This document shows, piece after piece, positions 1 to 11,268 of a DNA stretch of 64,000 nt. This DNA is from Mycobacteriaceae bacterium (lineage in GTDB: Bacteria; Actinomycetota; Actinomycetes; Mycobacteriales; Mycobacteriaceae). Position numbers and translations under genes: made by a program. Below the pieces are notes generated by a model. That model saw only the letters and a program-made list of their open reading frames with translations. It had not been told where the DNA came from and made no database searches. Every line of letters begins with the position of its first letter. Position 1 is the first letter of the stretch. The stretch lies in NCBI GenBank assembly GCA_019245755.1, contig JAFARC010000052.1:39427-103426 (forward strand), in the 5' to 3' direction.

Positions 1-136
1 TGATCCCGATCGCCACCACGTCGTAGCGCTGCGGATCCAGGTTGCGCAGGATGCTGCCGGCCGAGACACACGAGATCGCGTGCTCGTTGCTGCGACCGCC
101 GTACACCACGGCGACACGGGTCCGGCGGGCTGTCAC
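1..136 (-). CDS. ddl: D-alanine--D-alanine ligase, N-terminal part (cut by window edge)
   Basis: About 45 residues are visible from a GTG at 136. They begin [20 protein letters not shown] and include the family's N-terminal nucleotide-fold signature [14 protein letters not shown]. Ddl joins two D-alanines with ATP in the cytoplasm to make the dipeptide end of the peptidoglycan stem. The ATP-grasp domain lies beyond position 1. The PLP-enzyme gene upstream ends 18 bases before this start on the same strand, so the two are probably co-transcribed. The family call rests on a short but characteristic stretch and on the expected ddl-gpsA neighbourhood of mycobacteria. Confidence 0.85.
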   Translation of the reverse strand, partial: MTARRTRVAVVYGGRSNEHAISCVSAGSILRNLDPQRYDVVAIGI

Positions 137-154
137 AACCTAGAGAGGCTACCG

Positions 155-1264
155 TCAGGCGGGTCCGAGGGCCCGCTCGACATCGCCGAGGAGGTCGTCG
201 GTGTCCTCGATGCCCAGCGAGATCCGCGCGAACCCGTCGGCGACCGGATCGCCCCAGCGCGCGCGCCGGTCCACCGACGTGTGGATGCCACCGAAGCTCG
301 TCGACGCGACGAGAAGGTCGCTGCGCGCCACCAGCGCGTGGACGGCCTCGGCGTCGGCCAGCTCCACCGCCACCAGGCCGCCGAACCTGCGCATCTGCGT
401 GCAGGCCACCGGATACGACGGGTCGTCGGGCAGCCCCGGATAGCGCACCGAGCGCACCGCGGGATGACCGCGCAGCATCGTGGCCAGCGCGAGTGCGTTG
501 CGGCATTGCCGCTCGAACCTCAGGCCGGCGCTGCCCACGCTGCGCAGCACCAGCCACGCCTCGAACGCGCCCAGGATCGCGCCGGCCTGCAGCCGCTCGG
601 CGCTGACCGCGGCCATCAGATCGGCCCGCGTCCCGGCGACATAGCCGGCGACCAGATCGCTGTGGCCGGAGAGTCCTTTGGTCGCGCTGGCCACCACCAG
701 GTCGGCGCCCAACGCCAGCGGCTGCTGACCCAGCGGCGTCGCGGTGGTGTTGTCGACGACGAGCGTGGTGCCGCGGCTGCGGCACGTCATCGCCAGTTTG
801 TGCAGGTCTACGACATCCAGGCCGGGATTGGTCGGCGTCTCTGCGAGCATCACGTCGGCATCGGACCCCGCCCCACACATCCGCTCGAAAGTGGCCTCCC
901 GAACCGAAACACCGCGCGGTGCAAGGTAATCCATTGCATAGCGACGGAGGAGGTAATACCCGTCGGCGGGCACCACGAGCCGAACGCCCGGCTTGGCCAG
1001 TACCCGCAACACCGACGTGATCGCCGCCATGCCGGAGCCGAACACCAGAGCCGAGGCGGCACCCTCTAGCTGCGCGAGCGCCGATTCCAGTTGCCGCCAT
1101 GTCGGATTCGAGCTGCGACCGTAGGTGTCGAACGGCTCGGCTTCGTCCTCGGACAGGTGGTAGGTGGACGCCGGAACCGGCGCGGGCGCCACCGGTTGCC
1201 CCGGAACAGCCTGCGATTGAACGGCTGTCACGCAGCGGGTCGAATCACCGTATGGATCGGCCAC
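155..1264 (-). CDS. Cys/Met-metabolism PLP-dependent enzyme (cystathionine gamma-lyase-like)
   Basis: A 369-residue fold-type I PLP enzyme of the trans-sulfuration family. It shows the FGSGMAAI turn near residue 77, the VVDNTTATP aspartate strand near 170 and the PLP-lysine motif SATKGLSGHSD near 195. Relatives cleave or form cystathionine, homocysteine or methionine substrates; the exact substrate cannot be read from sequence. The length is slightly below the usual 380-400 because the N-terminus is short. The start is GTG at 1264, six bases after the gpsA stop, which suggests one gpsA-this gene-ddl transcript. From memory, M. tuberculosis has no gene between ddl and gpsA, so this looks like a lineage-specific insertion or retention. 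Confidence 0.8.
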   Translation of the reverse strand: MADPYGDSTRCVTAVQSQAVPGQPVAPAPVPASTYHLSEDEAEPFDTYGRSSNPTWRQLESALAQLEGAASALVFGSGMAAITSVLRVLAKPGVRLVVPADGYYLLRRYAMDYLAPRGVSVREATFERMCGAGSDADVMLAETPTNPGLDVVDLHKLAMTCRSRGTTLVVDNTTATPLGQQPLALGADLVVASATKGLSGHSDLVAGYVAGTRADLMAAVSAERLQAGAILGAFEAWLVLRSVGSAGLRFERQCRNALALATMLRGHPAVRSVRYPGLPDDPSYPVACTQMRRFGGLVAVELADAEAVHALVARSDLLVASTSFGGIHTSVDRRARWGDPVADGFARISLGIEDTDDLLGDVERALGPA

Positions 1265-1270
1265 CGGTGC

Positions 1271-2973
<1,703 letters not shown>

Positions 2974-3038
2974 ACGCCGCGGCAACGCCGCGTGGTATTC
3001 GGCCGAACTTCGGTCGCAGGTAGCCAGTCAACGCGGGA

Positions 3039-5219
3039 ATGGGTCATCATCGATTGGTGACCGAAACCGAGGCCGAGGTCAGGCCGACCGACACCGAGCT
3101 TGCGATCGACGATTCGGCCCCAGAGGCGCCGCCGGCGGCGACCGCCGACGAAGTCATCGACGCCCTGCCCGACGACCGCTACCTCAACCGGGAACTGAGC
3201 TGGCTGGACTTCAATGCGCGGGTGCTGGCGCTGGCGGCCGACCCGTCGCTGGCGCTGCTGGAACGGGCCAAGTTCCTGGCGATCTTCGCGTCCAACCTCG
3301 ACGAGTTCTACATGGTTCGGGTCGCCGGGCTCAAACGCCGCGACGAGATGGGTCTGTCGGTGCGCTCCGCCGACGGGCTCACCCCGCGCGAACAGTTGCG
3401 GCTGATCGGCGAACGCACCCAGCAGATCGCGCGGCGACACGCGCAGGTCTTCCTGGACTCGGTGCGACCGGCGTTGGCCGACGAGGGCATTCACATCGTG
3501 ACGTGGACCGATCTCGACAACGCCGAGCGGGCGCAGTTGTCGGCCTACTTCCACGACCAGGTGTTCCCGGTGCTGACGCCGCTGGCCGTCGACCCCGCAC
3601 ATCCGTTCCCGTTCGTCAGCGGGCTGAGCCTGAACCTCGCGATCACGGTCAAAGCGCCCGACGACGGTGGCCAGCACTTCGCCAGGGTCAAGGTCCCCGA
3701 CAACTTCGACCGATTCGTCCGGCTCGCCGCCCGGGAAGGCGACGAGCCGCGCGTCGTTCGGTTCCTGCCGATGGAGGAGTTGATCGCGGCGTTTCTGCCG
3801 GTGCTGTTCCCGGGATTGGAGATCGTCGAGCAGCACGCCTTCCGGATCACCCGCAACGCCGACATGGAGGTCGAGGAGGATCGCGACGAAGATCTGCTGC
3901 AGGCTCTGGAACGCGAGCTGGCGCGACGGCGATTCGGCTCGCCGGTACGGCTGGAAGTCGCCGACGACATGACCGAGCACATGCTCGAATTGCTGCTGCG
4001 CGAGCTCGACGTGGATCCCAGCGACGTCATCGAGGTCCCCGGCCTGCTCGACCTGTCATCGTTGTGGCAGGTCTACAACCTGGATCGGCCCGATCTGAAG
4101 GACCCGCCGTTCGTGCCCGCCACCCCGCCCGCGTTCGGTGAACGGGAGACACCGAAGAGCATCTTCGCCACCCTGCGCGACGGCGACGTGCTGGTGCACC
4201 ACCCCTATGACTCGTTCTCAACCACCGTGCAGCGCTTCATCGAACAGGCGGCCGCCGATCCGAACGTGCTGGCCATCAAACAGACGCTCTACCGCACCTC
4301 GGGCGACTCCCCCATCGTCAACGCGCTGATCGACGCCGCCGAGGCCGGCAAGCAGGTCGTCGCGCTCGTGGAACTCAAGGCGAGGTTCGACGAACAGGCC
4401 AACATCAAATGGGCGCGCGCACTCGAAGACGCCGGCGTGCACGTGGTGTACGGGCTGATCGGACTGAAAACGCACTGCAAGACCGCGCTGGTGGTGCGCC
4501 GGGAAGGATCGATAATCCGGCGGTACTGCCACATCGGCACCGGGAACTACAACCCGAAAACCGCTCGGCTGTATGAGGACGTCGGACTGTTAACCGCGGC
4601 GCCGGACATCGGTGCCGACCTGACGGATCTGTTCAACTCGCTGACCGGCTACTCCCGGAAGGTGACCTACCGCAATCTGCTGGTCGCACCGCACAGCGTA
4701 CGCAAGGGCATCATCGAGCGCATCGAGCGGGAGGTGGACGCGGCCCGGAGCGGGGCGGCCGCCCGAATCCGGCTGAAGGCCAACGCGCTCGTCGACGAGC
4801 AGGTGATCGACGCGCTGTACCGGGCGTCACGGGCCGGGGTGCGTGTCGAGGTGGTGGTGCGCGGAATCTGCGCGTTGCGTCCCGGGGTGCGCGGTTATTC
4901 CGAACACATCAGTGTGCGCTCGATCCTGGGCCGATTCCTGGAGCACTCCCGCATCATCCACTTCCAGGCGATCGACGAATTCTGGATCGGCAGTGCCGAC
5001 ATGATGCACCGCAACCTCGATCGGCGCGTCGAAGTCATGGCTCAGGTGAAGGACCCAAAGCTGACCGCTGCGCTGGCCGAAATCTTCGAGTCGGCGCTCG
5101 ATCCGGCCACCCGCTGCTGGGAGCTGCATCCCGACGGCCATTGGGTCGCGTCGCCGCAAGACGGTCACAGTGTGTGTGATCACCAAGTCTGGCTGATGGA
5201 ACGCCATCGGCAGCTGTGA
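3039..5219 (+). CDS. ppk1: Polyphosphate kinase 1
   Basis: This 726-residue PPK1 reversibly transfers the gamma-phosphate of ATP to inorganic polyphosphate. After an acidic N-terminal extension, the family start [20 protein letters not shown] occurs near residue 48. The HKD-like catalytic halves are represented by [17 protein letters not shown] (first histidine, near 480) and [13 protein letters not shown] (second histidine, near 640). Full length for an actinobacterial PPK1. The start is uncertain: ATG 3039 or GTG 3057 (VTETEAEV); neither has a strong Shine-Dalgarno. It is followed after 69 bases by mutT1, as in M. tuberculosis. Confidence 0.95.
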   Translation: MGHHRLVTETEAEVRPTDTELAIDDSAPEAPPAATADEVIDALPDDRYLNRELSWLDFNARVLALAADPSLALLERAKFLAIFASNLDEFYMVRVAGLKRRDEMGLSVRSADGLTPREQLRLIGERTQQIARRHAQVFLDSVRPALADEGIHIVTWTDLDNAERAQLSAYFHDQVFPVLTPLAVDPAHPFPFVSGLSLNLAITVKAPDDGGQHFARVKVPDNFDRFVRLAAREGDEPRVVRFLPMEELIAAFLPVLFPGLEIVEQHAFRITRNADMEVEEDRDEDLLQALERELARRRFGSPVRLEVADDMTEHMLELLLRELDVDPSDVIEVPGLLDLSSLWQVYNLDRPDLKDPPFVPATPPAFGERETPKSIFATLRDGDVLVHHPYDSFSTTVQRFIEQAAADPNVLAIKQTLYRTSGDSPIVNALIDAAEAGKQVVALVELKARFDEQANIKWARALEDAGVHVVYGLIGLKTHCKTALVVRREGSIIRRYCHIGTGNYNPKTARLYEDVGLLTAAPDIGADLTDLFNSLTGYSRKVTYRNLLVAPHSVRKGIIERIEREVDAARSGAAARIRLKANALVDEQVIDALYRASRAGVRVEVVVRGICALRPGVRGYSEHISVRSILGRFLEHSRIIHFQAIDEFWIGSADMMHRNLDRRVEVMAQVKDPKLTAALAEIFESALDPATRCWELHPDGHWVASPQDGHSVCDHQVWLMERHRQL

Positions 5220-5288
5220 GGGTGACCATCCGCTGTGACGGTACGGTGGCACGGTCGAAGGTGGCGCAATCGATCTGCGGGAGCTGAG

Positions 5289-6233
5289 GTGTCGGACAAA
5301 GCATCGTCGACTGAAGGCTCGACTGAATCGGAACCGGCCGCCAAGCCCATTCTCGCGGCGGGCGCGGTGCTGTGGCGCTCGGTCAACGGGTCCGCGGAAT
5401 GCGAGGTGGCGATCATTCACCGGCCGCGCTACGACGACTGGTCACTGCCCAAGGGCAAGCTCGATACCGGCGAGACCGAGCCCGTCACCGCCGTGCGTGA
5501 GGTCCGCGAGGAGACCGGCTGCCGCTGCGTGCTCGGCAGGCGACTGGCCACCGTGGTGTATCCAGTGGAGCAGGGTGACAAGCAGGTTCGCTACTGGGCG
5601 GCACGGGCTCTCGACGGCGAGTTCACCGCCAGCGGCGAAGTGGACGATCTGGCCTGGGTCCAGGTCAAGGATGCGATGGCCAAGGTCGTCTATCCGCACG
5701 ACCGCAAGGTATTGCGCCGGTTCGGCAAGCAGCCAGCCGACACGCACACCGTGCTGTTGGTGCGGCACGCCCGAGCCGGCAGCAAGGAGCACTACCAGGG
5801 CGAGGATCGCAACCGTCCGCTGGACAAGTACGGCCGCGCGCAGGCGGAGGCGCTGGTCGATGTGCTGGCGGCGTTCGGCGCCTCATCGCTGTATGCCGCC
5901 GATCGTGCGCGGTGCTTCGAGACGCTGGAGCCGCTGGCGCAGGAACTCGGTGTCGAGATCCGCTGCGAGCCACAGTTGACCGAGGAGGCCTACTGGTCGA
6001 GCCGCAAGAAGGCGCGCCAGCGGGTGCTGGAGATCGCGGCGACGGGCGCAACTCCGGTGATCTGCACCCAGGGCAAGGTGATTCCGGACCTTCTGCAGTG
6101 GTGGTGTGACCGTGACGGCGTGCGACCCGACAAGTCACGCAACCGCAAGGGCAGCACGTGGGTACTGTCGATGTTCGGCGGCAAGCTGCTGGCCGCCGAC
6201 CACCTCGACAGCGCGTTGCCGCCGGGCAGGTAA
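5289..6233 (+). CDS. mutT1: NUDIX hydrolase fused to histidine phosphatase (MutT1-type)
   Basis: A two-domain, 314-residue protein. The N-terminal NUDIX domain carries the box G(x5)E(x7)REVREETG at about residues 55-80. The C-terminal histidine-phosphatase domain starts with [10 protein letters not shown] near 160. MutT1 enzymes hydrolyse 8-oxo-GTP/8-oxo-dGTP and, in mycobacteria, diadenosine polyphosphates, so they sanitise the nucleotide pool. GTG 5289 is selected because GGGAG lies six bases before it. The position after ppk1 is conserved and may link it to nucleotide and polyphosphate balance. It converges on hupB with 26 bases between the stops. Confidence 0.92.
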   Translation: MSDKASSTEGSTESEPAAKPILAAGAVLWRSVNGSAECEVAIIHRPRYDDWSLPKGKLDTGETEPVTAVREVREETGCRCVLGRRLATVVYPVEQGDKQVRYWAARALDGEFTASGEVDDLAWVQVKDAMAKVVYPHDRKVLRRFGKQPADTHTVLLVRHARAGSKEHYQGEDRNRPLDKYGRAQAEALVDVLAAFGASSLYAADRARCFETLEPLAQELGVEIRCEPQLTEEAYWSSRKKARQRVLEIAATGATPVICTQGKVIPDLLQWWCDRDGVRPDKSRNRKGSTWVLSMFGGKLLAADHLDSALPPGR

Positions 6234-6259
6234 CGACCCGGCGGCTCGGCCGCGCTAAG

Positions 6260-6844
6260 TTACCTGCGCCCCTTCTTGGCTGGCGCCTTCTTGGCCGGAG
6301 CCTTGCTGGCCGACCGTTTGGCGGGAGCCTTCTTGGCGGCTTTGGAGGCCGTGGCCTTGGTGGCGGTCTTCTTGGCCGCGGTCTTCTTGGCCGGAGCCTT
6401 GGTGGCGCTCTTCTTAGCCGTGGTCTTCTTGGCCGGAGCCTTCGTGGCGGCCTTCTTCACCGCAGCCCTCCTCACTGTTTTCTTGGCAGCCTTCTTGGCT
6501 GCGGTCTTCTTCACGGCGCCGGTCCCGACGCCACGCTTCACCGCGGGACCCTCAGCCGGAAGACGCTGCGAGCCAGCCACAACCGCTTTGAACTGTGCAC
6601 CCGGACGGAACGCCGGAACGGATGTCGGCTTTACTTTGACGGTCTCGCCGGTGCGCGGATTACGCGCGACCCGGGCCGCCCGACGACGCTGCTCGAAAAC
6701 GCCGAAGCCGGTAATGGTGACGCTGTCACCCCGATGCACCGCCCGGACAATGGTGTCGACGACGTTCTCCACCGCGGCGGTTGCCTGTCGACGATCGGTG
6801 CCCATTTTCTGGGTGAGTACGTCGATCAGCTCTGCTTTGTTCAT
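6260..6844 (-). CDS. hupB: HU-family nucleoid protein with Lys/Ala-rich tail
   Basis: A 194-residue mycobacterial HupB. Residues 1-90 form the HU DNA-binding domain ([14 protein letters not shown], then [21 protein letters not shown]). The remainder is a histone H1-like tail of AKK/PAKK repeats. It compacts DNA and has also been implicated in iron and stress regulation. ATG 6844 is decided by an excellent GGAGG about six bases upstream; in-frame upstream codons at 6928-6847 lack family similarity. A SigA-type promoter is placed at 6892-6921, giving a leader of about 40 bases. Confidence 0.96.
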   Translation of the reverse strand: MNKAELIDVLTQKMGTDRRQATAAVENVVDTIVRAVHRGDSVTITGFGVFEQRRRAARVARNPRTGETVKVKPTSVPAFRPGAQFKAVVAGSQRLPAEGPAVKRGVGTGAVKKTAAKKAAKKTVRRAAVKKAATKAPAKKTTAKKSATKAPAKKTAAKKTATKATASKAAKKAPAKRSASKAPAKKAPAKKGRR

Positions 6845-6891
6845 GCAAAACCTCCGAAGCCAGTGATCCGTTGTGGACCGACTAGATAGAC

Positions 6892-6921
6892 ACGGTAAAC
6901 CCTGACCCTGCTGATTTCCAA
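6892..6921 (-). promoter_or_regulatory. Putative SigA promoter of hupB
   Basis: On the minus strand, TTGGAA (6921-6916) and TACCGT (6897-6892, matching TANNNT) are separated by 18 bases. Transcription would begin around 6885 and run into the hupB Shine-Dalgarno. The same -10 hexamer and spacing occur before the ilvB leader. Predicted from sequence only. Confidence 0.5.
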
Positions 6922-7045
6922 GAGCCACGCGCAGTTTCGCGGGGTTGCTAGAGAATTTTTAGCAATCCGCTTGCCGCGCTTGGTCGGTGGCCGGGGGGCT
7001 GAAACCCTCTTTCGGAAGCCGCCGATTTCGGTGATCTTGATGCCG

Positions 7046-7642
7046 TCAGGCGCCGGCTGAAGTGGCCGGCTTCCAGCCCGGGCGGCTCGCCTCGAAAGCC
7101 TCGATTTCGCGGAGTTTCCGCAGCGTAAGGCCTATATCGTCGAGTCCTTCGAGCAGTCGCCAGGCGGTGTAGTCGTCAATCGTGAACGGCACCACCACGG
7201 TTCCCGCGGACAGGGTTCGATCTTGAAGATTGACAGTGATTTCCAACCCCGGATTCTGCTCGATCAGCTTCCAGAGCAGCTCGACATCGGGTTGGGCGAC
7301 CTCGGCGGCCAACAAGCCAGATTTTCCGGCGTTGCCCTTGAAAATGTCGGCGAACCGCGGGGAGATCACCGCGCGGAACCCGTAGTCCATGAGCGCCCAG
7401 ACCGCGTGTTCACGCGACGAACCCGTGCCGAAATCGGGGCCGGCGACCAATACCGAGCCGTTATCGAATGGCGGCAGATTGAGCACGAAGGACGGCTCGG
7501 TCCGCCAGGCGGCGAACAACCCGTCGGCGAATCCCGTTCGGGTGACCCGCTTCAGGAAGACAGCCGGGATGATCTGGTCGGTGTCGACATTCGACCGGCG
7601 CAGCGGCACCCCGATTCCGGTGTGGGTGTGGAAGGCTTCCAT
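7046..7642 (-). CDS. leuD: 3-isopropylmalate dehydratase small subunit
   Basis: A 198-residue aconitase-swivel subunit that pairs with LeuC to isomerise 2-isopropylmalate to 3-isopropylmalate in leucine synthesis. Family features are [15 protein letters not shown] near residue 18 and [17 protein letters not shown] near 68. ATG 7642 begins [14 protein letters not shown], the usual family N-terminus, with an AGGAGA-type element upstream. It lies 11 bases after the leuC stop, so the two are one operon. About 200 bases separate its end from the hupB start; that stretch holds the hupB promoter and an inverted repeat TTGCTA/TAGCAA at about 6949-6969. Confidence 0.95.
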   Translation of the reverse strand: MEAFHTHTGIGVPLRRSNVDTDQIIPAVFLKRVTRTGFADGLFAAWRTEPSFVLNLPPFDNGSVLVAGPDFGTGSSREHAVWALMDYGFRAVISPRFADIFKGNAGKSGLLAAEVAQPDVELLWKLIEQNPGLEITVNLQDRTLSAGTVVVPFTIDDYTAWRLLEGLDDIGLTLRKLREIEAFEASRPGWKPATSAGA

Positions 7643-7653
7643 CGCGGATTCTC

Positions 7654-9084
7654 CTAGTTCAGATCGGCCGGGGCCGACAGCGTCCCGCGCACGGCAGTCG
7701 CGGCGGCCACGGGCGGCGACACCAGATGCGTGCGGCCACCGTTGCCCTGGCGGCCCTCGAAATTGCGGTTCGAGGTGGACGCGCAGCGCTGGCCCGGCGA
7801 AAGCTGGTCCGGGTTCATGCCCAGGCACATGGAGCACCCCGCCTGCCGCCACTGCGCGCCGGCGGCGGTGAATATCTCGCCCAGTCCCTCGGATTCGGCC
7901 TGGGCGCGCACCCGCATCGAGCCGGGCACGATCAGCATCCGCACCCCGTCGGCGATTTTACGGCCGCGCAGGACATCGGCGACCACCCGCAAGTCCTCGA
8001 TCCGGCCATTCGTGCAGGAGCCGACGAACACGGTGTCCACGGCGATCTCTCGCATCGGTGTGCCGGGCCGAAGGTCCATGTAGGCCAAGGCGTTCTCCGC
8101 GTCGCGTCGCTGCCCCTCGTCGGGTATCAGCTCCGGGTCGGGCACCGACGCCGAAAGCGGCACCCCCTGGCCCGGGTTGGTGCCCCACGTCACGAACGGG
8201 GTCAACATCGTCGCGTCGATGTAGACCTCGGCGTCGAACTCGGCACCCGGGTCGGTGCGCAGCTGCTCCCATGCCTGGACCGCGGTGTCCCACAGTGGGC
8301 CGGTCGGGGCGTGCGGACGTCCGCGCAGGTATGCGTAGGTCGTCTCGTCCGGCGCGACCATTCCGGCGCGGGCCCCGGCCTCAATGCTCATGTTGCAGAT
8401 CGTCATCCGGCCCTCCATCGACAGCGATTCGATCGTGGCGCCGCGGTATTCGATGACATGGCCCTGACCGCCGCCCGTCCCGATCTGCGCGATCACCGTC
8501 AAAATGATGTCTTTGGCCGTCACGCCGGGCGGTAGTCGCCCGTCGACGTTGACCGCCATCGTCTTGAACGGCCGCAGCGGCAACGTCTGGGTGGCGAGCA
8601 CATGCTCGACCTCGGAGGTGCCGATGCCCATCGCGAGCGCGCCGAACGCGCCGTGGGTGGAGGTGTGGCTGTCGCCGCAGACGATGGTCATGCCCGGTTG
8701 CGTCAGCCCCAACTGCGGACCGATGATGTGCACGATGCCTTGCTCGGCGTCGCCCATCGGATGCAACCGGATGCCGAATTCGGCGCAGTTGCGCCGAAGC
8801 GTCTCGACCTGGGTGCGCGACACCGGGTCGGCGATCGGCTTGTCGATGTCGATCGTGGGCACGTTGTGGTCTTCGGTGGCGATGGTCAGATCCGGCCGGC
8901 GCACCGTGCGATCGTTGGCCCGCAGCCCGTCGAACGCCTGCGGACTGGTGACCTCGTGCACGAGATGAAGGTCGATGTAGATCAGGTCGGGCTCGCGCGA
9001 CGAGCCGCTGCCGCCGCCGCACGCCACCACGTGCGCGTCCCACACCTTTTCTGCCATCGTGCGCGGGTGAGGCGAACTGACCAT
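7654..9084 (-). CDS. leuC: 3-isopropylmalate dehydratase large subunit
   Basis: A 476-residue aconitase-family [4Fe-4S] enzyme subunit. Cluster cysteines are visible in [10 protein letters not shown] (near 350) and in [11 protein letters not shown] (near 410). The substrate loop [15 protein letters not shown] is near 135. ATG 9084 gives an N-terminus ([15 protein letters not shown]) that aligns with relatives and has GAGAAG upstream; ATG 9057 is an alternative. A short Ser/Gly insertion follows ACGGG near residue 24, where relatives run straight into [10 protein letters not shown]. First gene of leuCD, divergent from an IclR regulator. Confidence 0.95.
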   Translation of the reverse strand: MVSSPHPRTMAEKVWDAHVVACGGGSGSSREPDLIYIDLHLVHEVTSPQAFDGLRANDRTVRRPDLTIATEDHNVPTIDIDKPIADPVSRTQVETLRRNCAEFGIRLHPMGDAEQGIVHIIGPQLGLTQPGMTIVCGDSHTSTHGAFGALAMGIGTSEVEHVLATQTLPLRPFKTMAVNVDGRLPPGVTAKDIILTVIAQIGTGGGQGHVIEYRGATIESLSMEGRMTICNMSIEAGARAGMVAPDETTYAYLRGRPHAPTGPLWDTAVQAWEQLRTDPGAEFDAEVYIDATMLTPFVTWGTNPGQGVPLSASVPDPELIPDEGQRRDAENALAYMDLRPGTPMREIAVDTVFVGSCTNGRIEDLRVVADVLRGRKIADGVRMLIVPGSMRVRAQAESEGLGEIFTAAGAQWRQAGCSMCLGMNPDQLSPGQRCASTSNRNFEGRQGNGGRTHLVSPPVAAATAVRGTLSAPADLN

Positions 9085-9122
9085 GACTAGCTTCTCACAT
9101 TCTGGGACGTTAGTATCTGTCT
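9085..9122. promoter_or_regulatory. Divergent leuCD / IclR-regulator promoter region
   Basis: Thirty-eight bases separate the starts. On the plus strand, TAGTAT (9111-9116) sits six bases before the regulator ATG, implying a leaderless mRNA. On the minus strand, TAACGT (9112-9107) is a good -10 for leuC. The two boxes overlap. TCTCACA (9093-9099) and TATGAGA (9122-9128) form imperfect inverted arms around both boxes and could bind the regulator. The IclR protein LtbR controls leuCD in Corynebacterium (known for the family); operator identity here is inferred. Confidence 0.5.
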
Positions 9123-9824
9123 ATGAGACAGGATAGCGGCATCGGGGTGCTTGACAAAGCGGTGGGCGTGCTACACACGGTGGCCGACTCACCGTGCGGT
9201 CTGGCCGAGTTGTGCGAGCGGACGGGGCTGCCCCGGGCAACCGCACACCGACTAGCGGCGGGATTGGAGACGCATCGGCTGCTCGCTCGAGACAGCCAGG
9301 GCCGGTGGCGGCTCGGCCCCGCGGTGACCGAATTGGCCGGGCACGTTCACGATCCGCTGTTGGCCGCGGGCGCGGCCGTGCTACCCCGGCTGCGCGAGAT
9401 CACCGGCGAAAGCGTACAACTGTACCGACGCGAGGGCACCTGGCGGGTGTGTGTCGCCGCAATGGAACCCCCTGCCGGGCTTAGGGATACGGTGCCGGTG
9501 GGGACGCGGCTGCCGATGACGGCGGGTTCCGGCGCCAAGGTGCTGCTGGCCTACAGCGACCCCGCCACCCAGCAGGCCGTGCTGCCGTCCGCGAAATTCA
9601 CCGACCGCACGCTGGCGGAGGTGCGACGCCGCGGCTGGGCGCAGAGCGCCGCCGAACGCGAGCCGGGGGTGGCGAGCGTGTCGGCGCCGGTGCGCGACAG
9701 GCGCGGCGACGTCATCGCGGCGGTGTCGGTGTCCGGGCCGATCGACCGAATGGGCCGCCGCCCCGGCGCCCGGTGGGCGGCGGATCTGGTGACCGCCTCC
9801 GAGGCGTTGACCCGGCGGCTGTAG
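9123..9824 (+). CDS. IclR-family regulator divergent from leuCD (LtbR-like)
   Basis: A 233-residue IclR protein. The winged HTH occupies roughly residues 5-65 (LAELCERTGLPRATAHRLAA), followed by the IclR effector domain (GTRLPMTAGSGAKVLLA near 125). IclR regulators bind small ligands and palindromic operators. The head-to-head position with leuCD is the same as for LtbR, the leucine/tryptophan biosynthesis repressor of Corynebacterium, and for Rv2989, so control of leuCD and autoregulation are likely. The ATG lies right after a -10 box, suggesting leaderless translation. A role in this strain is inferred. Confidence 0.85.
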   Translation: MRQDSGIGVLDKAVGVLHTVADSPCGLAELCERTGLPRATAHRLAAGLETHRLLARDSQGRWRLGPAVTELAGHVHDPLLAAGAAVLPRLREITGESVQLYRREGTWRVCVAAMEPPAGLRDTVPVGTRLPMTAGSGAKVLLAYSDPATQQAVLPSAKFTDRTLAEVRRRGWAQSAAEREPGVASVSAPVRDRRGDVIAAVSVSGPIDRMGRRPGARWAADLVTASEALTRRL

Positions 9825-9844
9825 CGGGCTGAGAGACTGGCCAC

Positions 9845-10342
9845 ATGGGCACCAACCAGCGCACCCAGATCGTCATGTCAGACGCCGAGATCGCCGACTT
9901 CGTGGTCTGCAGTCGGGCCGGCACCCTCGCCACGATCGGCCACGACGGCCAGCCGCACCTCACCGCGATGTGGTACGGCGTGGTCGACGGCGAAATCTGG
10001 TTCGAGACCAAGGCGAAGTCACAGAAGGCGGTCAACCTGCGCCGCGACCCGCGGGTCACGTTCCTGCTCGAGGACGGCCAGACATACGACACGCTGCGCG
10101 GCGTATCGTTCGAGGGCACTGCCGAGATCGTGGACGACCCGGAGGCGGTTTTCCGGGTCGGCGTCAGCGTCTGGGAGCGCTACACCGGGCCCTACACCGA
10201 AGACCAGCGGGAGGCCGTCGACATGATGATGAACAAACGCGTCGCGGTGCGTCTGGTGGTCAAGCGGGTCAGGTCATGGGATCACCGGAAACTGGGCCTG
10301 CCCGCCATGCCGCTGGCCGGGTCGACCGCCGCGGGCCGATGA
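9845..10342 (+). CDS. Split beta-barrel flavin/F420-binding oxidoreductase-like protein
   Basis: A 165-residue protein of the PNPOx-like split-barrel superfamily, close to mycobacterial Rv2991. The typical core GTLATIGHDGQPHLTAMWYG (residues 29-48) and ETKAKSQKAVNLRRDPRVTFLLEDG (pieces around 58-80) are present. Such proteins bind F420 or FMN and reduce quinones, biliverdin or other substrates; this one's substrate is unknown. A four-base ATGA overlap joins it to the following O-methyltransferase, implying co-translation. The start is ATG 9845. Confidence 0.8.
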   Translation: MGTNQRTQIVMSDAEIADFVVCSRAGTLATIGHDGQPHLTAMWYGVVDGEIWFETKAKSQKAVNLRRDPRVTFLLEDGQTYDTLRGVSFEGTAEIVDDPEAVFRVGVSVWERYTGPYTEDQREAVDMMMNKRVAVRLVVKRVRSWDHRKLGLPAMPLAGSTAAGR

Positions 10343-11100
10343 CCGGCCTGCCCCCGTTCGTGACCAAGCGGCTGCCGTTTCTGCGGTGGTCGTTCTGGCG
10401 GCTGGCGATCGGCGCGAAGAACATCCCCAACACCGGCCAGATCGGTGACGGGCGGGAACTGGCGGCCGCGGATTACGTACTCCGCCACGCCCGCCCCGGC
10501 GACCTCGACGACGCGATCGCCACGTTGGACAGGTTCGCGTACCGGAAGGCTTTCCTGATCAACGTCGGTGACGAGAAGGGCGCGCTGCTGGACGACGCGG
10601 TGCGCCGCGCCGATCCTCGCCTCGCGCTGGAGTTGGGCACCTACGTCGGTTACAGCGCCCTGCGCATCGCGCGCGCGGCGCCGTCGGCCAAGGTCTATTC
10701 GGTTGAGCTGTCCGCGGACAACGCCGAAATCGCCCGGCGGATCTGGGCGCACGCCGGGGTCGGCGACCGGATCACCTGCGTGGTGGGCATCATCGGCGAC
10801 GGCGGAAAGACGCTCGACGCGCTCGCCGGGCACGGTCTGGGCGCGGGCACACTCGATTTTGTGTTCCTCGATCACGACAAGCAGGCATACCTGCAGGACC
10901 TGCGCGCGATCCTGGAGCGCCGCTGGTTGCACCGGGGATCGATCGTCGTGGCGGACAACGTCAAATGGCCCGGCGCGCCGCAGTACCGGGACTACATGCG
11001 GCAGAACGAAGGCCGCACCTGGCGCACGACCGAGCACAAGGCGCACGCCGAATACCAGACTCTGCTGACCGACCTGGTGTTCGAGTCCGAAATGCTGTGA
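10339..11100 (+). CDS. SAM-dependent O-methyltransferase (COMT/CCoAMT-like)
   Basis: A 253-residue class I methyltransferase. The SAM-binding motif LALELGTYVGYSALRIAR is near residue 97 and the acidic VYSVELSADNAEIAR lies about 20 residues later. DFVFLDHDKQAY near 175 resembles the metal-binding region of catechol O-methyltransferases, so a divalent-cation-dependent O-methyltransferase on a small phenolic or polyketide substrate is the best guess. ATG 10339 overlaps the stop of the preceding gene by four bases. The substrate and pathway are not recognisable. Confidence 0.75.
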   Translation: MTGLPPFVTKRLPFLRWSFWRLAIGAKNIPNTGQIGDGRELAAADYVLRHARPGDLDDAIATLDRFAYRKAFLINVGDEKGALLDDAVRRADPRLALELGTYVGYSALRIARAAPSAKVYSVELSADNAEIARRIWAHAGVGDRITCVVGIIGDGGKTLDALAGHGLGAGTLDFVFLDHDKQAYLQDLRAILERRWLHRGSIVVADNVKWPGAPQYRDYMRQNEGRTWRTTEHKAHAEYQTLLTDLVFESEML

Positions 11101-11139
11101 CGCCGGTTGGTCTCTTGGACTCGGTTGTTGTGGAAAAAG

Positions 11140-11212
11140 TAGCCCCGATGGGATTCGAACCCACGCTACCGCCGTGAGAGGGCGGCGTCCTAGGCCGCTA
11201 GACGACGGGGCC
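11140..11212 (-). tRNA. tRNA-Glu (CTC)
   Basis: On the minus strand the sequence folds as a cloverleaf: acceptor GGCCCCG/CGGGGCT, anticodon stem CCGCC/GGCGG with loop CTCTCAC (anticodon CTC), and T-arm GTGGG-TTCGAAT-CCCAT. CCA is not encoded directly at the end. It lies downstream of tRNA-Gln and gltX on the same strand. Confidence 0.95.
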
Positions 11213-11268
11213 AGAACAGAGTTGTCAGCATAGCCGAAGGCGAACCGGCCGCCCTAATCGGCTCATCG

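Noticed and set aside
6260..6866. Hydrophobic-looking frame opposite hupB (repeated AVFLAGA-type stretches)
   Set aside because: It is the reverse reading of the Lys/Ala repeat tail of HupB, not a membrane protein.
6949..6969. TTGCTA/TAGCAA inverted repeat as the leuD terminator
   Set aside because: It lies about 80 bases past the leuD stop, has a weak six-base stem with a nine-base loop and no U-run on the correct side; function left open.
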